This document shows, piece after piece, positions 59,712-64,000 of a DNA stretch of 64,000 nt. Both the position numbers and the translations under genes were made by a program. The DNA is from Scatophagus argus (Eukaryota > Chordata > Actinopteri > Scatophagidae), in NCBI RefSeq assembly GCF_020382885.2, contig NC_058513.1, positions 7,138,774 through 7,202,773 of the forward strand. Reading direction: 5' to 3'. Under the pieces are notes generated by a model. The model searched no databases. It was not told where the DNA came from and saw nothing but the letters and a program-made list of their open reading frames with translations. Within the stretch, counting starts at the first letter, position 1, and every line of letters starts with the position of its first letter.

Positions 59712-62213
59712 TATATGTGTGGTCGTGAGCCATTGAACAGCCTTTGTAGGCTTTGTGACGGTGTTGCAATCACCGCAGTGTAATTGGAATTGAGCAGCTC
59801 ATCCATGTAACTGCAGGTAGGGTTAGGAAAACGATTGCTATTGTCTGCTATAATGAGATACAGGTTAAGCCGCAGGGTTAAAAGTTAGTTATAGAAGACA
59901 TCACCATATTCATGGAAAAAATCACTGCAAGCCACTAAAAGAAAAACCCAAGGATTTCATATACTTATTTGATGTAAAATTTGATACAAGATGCTTACGT
60001 TATTTGATGTTTGATATATTCCATCAAAATTCTGTCTAAATATCTCCTTTTAAATACACTTATCACAACATTTTGAGATGCACAGGGATGCAAGAGGGAT
60101 TTCCATTAAGAAGCAACATCCTGAAAAGCGGGGAAGTTTTCCTTACTTTGTGTAACTGACTTTCTCTGTTCAATACTCAACTGCAATTTTCTCCATCATC
60201 TGCGAGCTCTCTCACCCACCGTGAGCTTTCTTCTCCAGTGTGTAGCAACAAAAGCTGACGGCCCCAGCCTCTAGGTAACCACAAACAGGGATGCTCCTTT
60301 ACGGCTCTGTCATGGCCGTTCTTTCTCTTTATGTGTGCAGTTCACCCCCTCTCCCCCTCTATTCCCCTGCAGGGCAGTCAACTGTGCGGAAGGAAAGCAT
60401 ACTTTTACAGCTCAGTATTTACAGTGCACACGTGTCAGGAGCACAGGTCTTCACTGTACACTGTGTTGGTCAGGTCACATTTATTTCCTCATGTGACATG
60501 ATGTTTGTTTGTTTGGTTGGGGTGCTTTGTGTGCATAAACGCACAAAGATGTCAAAGTTCATTGCAGGCAGTTTGACAGGATAAGTGCTCAAAGAATGTG
60601 TTTGAGGTCAGATTTATTTACTTCTCATTCCTCCTCATTCTAATTTAATTACTTAAGCAAGGAAAGTGTGGGTGGAGGTCTTCCGACCTGTATTTCACTA
60701 CAGCTTTCCATCACTCAGTATTGGCTAGGTCACGATCTCTTTTGAGCAAACCAATCAAATCCCAAGGACTGACGAGGACCAAGATTTAATAGGTCATTTT
60801 TTGATACAGCAAAAAGAAAAAAAAGAGATAACACATCCTTTACATTTGTTTCATTTCACATCTTTCTTGTTGGATCTACCAACCATCGCTCATACTGCCT
60901 ACATGCCTTCATTCTACGTTGGTTAGCATGCCATGAATGAAAGTCTATATGAAAGGTAAGAAAATATGGAGCTGCATTTGGCATCAAGTAAAAATGCCAA
61001 ATATTTGATGGTTCTGGCCTGTCAAATGTAATAATTTGTTGCATTATATTATAGTAAACCAAATATCTTTTAGTTTGGGACAAAACAAGGCATCTGATGA
61101 CATTGCCTTTGATATTTTATTTTATCACAGACTTTCTCTATGACTCTGGGTTCACATAAAATATAATATCATGAAAAAAAAAAAAAAAACAGAAACAGGA
61201 GAAACCAAGCTGTCTGAGATGAAACCGAAACCTTATTTTCCTTTTTTCTCTCCTCCCTGAACAACGTTTACTGCTAATTATCAGCTGCTCTGCCCTCCTC
61301 AGCTTCTGCTCTCAGCACTCAAGGCACGTAGCACACATCCATCCGCTCACTTCTCAGGCCATTCTTCTCTGGTCCTATCTCCTTCTCCCTCTGCACACAC
61401 AGCCTTCATCTGCCTGCTGTAACCAAAACAGCCCAGGAGGACACCGAGGTGAAGCCGGGCCTGATGGGACAGCGGAGGTTCTGGCACTTTTCATTATTCA
61501 TGGCCGCCCTCCTTCTCGCTGCACTTTCCCCTCTTCCTTCCCTCAATCCCCTCATCCGCCCTTTTGCTCTCACAGCGTGCAATGGATTTATTAGAAGGTA
61601 TTACCAAGAAGGCCCGTTGTTACCGTGCTTACATCCTGACAGACACAATGCAGGAGGGAGAGAGAGAGGAGGGGAAAAAATGTTTGGAGAGGAGATGAAT
61701 CAGACATGTGAGGAAGAAACATACAAGGTTACACAACAGCAACACTCATGACAGGAAGATAAGTAAGTTCTTTAAAATACATTTTTTATAATATGTGCCT
61801 GCAACAAGACACAGCTATATTTTAATGATGTTGTGTGGCTTTGCTGAACCTGTGTTTTAGCTGTGAGTATACCAGCCTCCTCCTTCCCTGCTGACACTGA
61901 ATTCATCCTCCCATTAAACCTTCAGTGCATGTGTCTCTCAAGATAGGAGTGAATGGTGGAGCCCCTGACTACACACAGACACACACACACTTCCATGATA
62001 CATACGTTGCTGACAGAGCTGACTTTTCTAAATCTAGCCAGAACATTAATGATGACCCAGTCAGAATGTCTCCATGCCAGAGACTGTTCAATCCAGATTA
62101 TGCCTCTCTGTTTGACACAGCTTAATGGCACAAACACACACAGCGGACGGGCACCAGCAATATTAGTCTTCCTTTGAGAGAGTCGCCCAGTCACACACAA
62201 GCGCGCTCATAGA
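59712..62213. other. Non-coding stretch, no exon found
   Basis: An A-run lies at 61174-61190. The segment 61440-61640 is repeat-free with a mixed composition and may be regulatory. Frames of up to 100 residues have no similarity. Confidence 0.45.
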
Positions 62214-62235
62214 ACACACACACACACACACACAC
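62214..62235. repeat. (CA)n microsatellite
   Basis: About eleven CA units. Confidence 0.9.
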
Positions 62236-64000
62236 TTTCCCTGAGGCAGCAGAGACACGGATGTGCTAGTGCATTTGCATTTACTGTATGTTTCTGTTTG
62301 CTCATTTATGTGTATTCAAGTACACATTAGTGACTCAAACACACACATCATGCTTTATCATACCATTTGTGGTATCAGAAACAGAGCCTGAAAGCTGTGG
62401 CAAAGACACAGGCCTTTCCTAAGCTTATCAAATGCCTCGCAGAGCTGATCGACTACAGCTTACTGTACCAGCAGCAGAAGCTGTGAGAGGCTACACTACT
62501 GAGAAGAAAGCCGCAGCTCTCAGAAACATCACACAGGCCAGCGTCATCCAAACCCCAGAAGAACCTCTCCATCGTGCAGCTCATTGTGCAGTGAACTTAT
62601 CAGGCCATTCCTGAATAGGATGAGCTAATAGAATTATGAGAAGGGAGTGAAAGGAGAAGAGAATGGCGGCGATGTTTCTGTTGAGAGCGGATTCATTGCC
62701 ACAGGAGGCGAGACGGTCTCATGAACATGTGTTGTAGCCATTGTGTAGACTCCGGTCAATACGGCCAGGGCTGACACTAAATGAACTCCCAGGCACAGAG
62801 TAAGAGCACAGAGGAGAGACCACCATCCACATCTGTGACTGGGAGCAGGCAAGAGATGTGAACTGCAGGCAATGTTATTTCCAGCGAGATTTAGATGCTG
62901 AGTGAGCAGGTGAAAAAGTACAATTTCAAATTGTGCAAAGACACACACACACAAGCACATACACAGTCTACCAGCTGTCTTCCCCACATATACATCATTG
63001 CACAGTGATGCTTGTGAAGAGTGTGTGTTTCCCCAGGAGAGAGGCTGAGGCCAGAGCAAGTCTGACTATCTGGAAACAGCTGGACAAGGCCGATGACCGA
63101 TGGTATACGGCACAGAGCTTCACACTGGGGTCAATCAGCTCAGCAGCGTGACACAATGTGGTTAATAGTTTATAATGCTCTGGGGTCCTGTCTCACATTA
63201 TTAACTTTGTCATAAAGCATTTAAGGTCATTTAAAAAGCATTTCCACAGCATATATTGCTTCAAAATGCCTGTTTGTTAAATGGGCTTTTGTTCAAAATA
63301 CTCATAATCTCAACATAAAAAATTCTAATGAAATAACGGGTTTAGGGTGCAAAAAATTGCTTAGTTAATATGTTATTATTATCATGTGAACTTTCGTATA
63401 AAATGAGAATTCACAAGTATGGCTCATCTCAAAATGACTCCTGGCATGAAAATTAGGCTCAAAATCTAAAAGGAAAAATTCTCTTCACAGCAGGTTTGGA
63501 CATGTTTACTGAGTCCAGCTTCCCGTCTGCGAAGTGCTCACTCGCTGCTATTTAGAAGGCAGCTTTGTGCTTTGCTCTCCCTTCTCAGCATCAATTTATT
63601 GGGCAAATAAGGCAAATTATAGCATCTCAATTAGGGACAGCATGTTCTCCACTGCAGCCATCATTTGTAACTGATGAGATGGGGAAATTTTCACATACAA
63701 ATTAAGTCTAGCGGAAATAGAATTTATTTGCTATTACTTTTGAGATTTGAATTGAAATATAGTCACTTCTTTTGAATTGAGTCCTTTAACACTAAAGTCT
63801 TTCTGTTGTAAAAAAGCCCCTTGGTAGTTTATATGTACTTCTATATGTGTGTGTGTGTGTGTGCAGGCAGGGACACTGGCTGCCTTTATATCGCTCAGGC
63901 TGACACACAAACCGCTCCACTGGGCACAGACTCCCATTGTGAACTGGACGGATAACAGCATGTCTGCATTTTGAGTACATGATCAGGTTTTATATGACAC
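62236..64000. other. Non-coding stretch to the window end
   Basis: A GT run lies at 63845-63863. The segment 63530-63710 is repeat-free and resembles a conserved element in texture. The 141-residue minus-strand frame at 62634-63059 has no family match and contains a CA/GT-derived stretch. Confidence 0.45.

Noticed and set aside
62634-63059. 141-residue minus-strand frame with hydrophobic segments
   Set aside because: It includes translated dinucleotide repeat, has no recognisable family or exon borders, and does not resemble the Fam20C N-terminus.

Overview
The window is vertebrate nuclear DNA, almost certainly from a ray-finned (teleost, probably percomorph) fish. Genes are split into short exons with GT-AG introns. 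The encoded proteins are close to human GID4, ATPAF2, TOM1L2 and FAM20C, plus the fish-type forkhead protein Foxl3. The non-coding DNA carries interspersed repeat types typical of teleosts. All identifications come from reading the sequence and from memory of the families; no database search was run.

Layout. 1-7,004: gene-free, rich in repeats (a LINE tail, a tRNA-derived SINE with target duplications, an L2-like LINE fragment, an inverted repeat pair). 7,005-9,938 (minus): gid4, six coding exons, complete. 9,939-10,588: short shared promoter between two divergent genes. 10,589-14,070 (plus): atpaf2, eight exons, complete. 15,162-25,926 (plus): tom1l2, fifteen exons, complete, with one GC-AG intron. 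25,927-33,997: probable tom1l2 3' UTR, then intergenic DNA. 33,998-35,820 (minus): foxl3, three exons, complete. 35,821-42,357: intergenic, with one stretch that looks like a regulatory element. 42,358 to beyond the window end (minus): the last eight coding exons of fam20c, i.e. the C-terminal kinase half. Its N-terminal exons were not found up to position 64,000. An intact tRNA-Arg(CCU) gene lies inside a fam20c intron.

The genes do not form one pathway. gid4 supplies the substrate receptor of the CTLH/GID ubiquitin ligase. atpaf2 is a mitochondrial F1-ATPase assembly chaperone. tom1l2 is an endosomal ubiquitin-sorting adaptor. foxl3 is a germ-cell transcription factor. fam20c is a Golgi secretory-pathway kinase. 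The interest lies in linkage: gid4-atpaf2-tom1l2 matches human 17p11.2 (without DRC3 between ATPAF2 and TOM1L2), and foxl3-fam20c matches human 7p22.3. I found no convincing undescribed system. The best leads are the foxl3 locus with its unusual forkhead wing, candidate conserved non-coding elements around foxl3 and fam20c, the GC-AG intron and the intronic tRNA.
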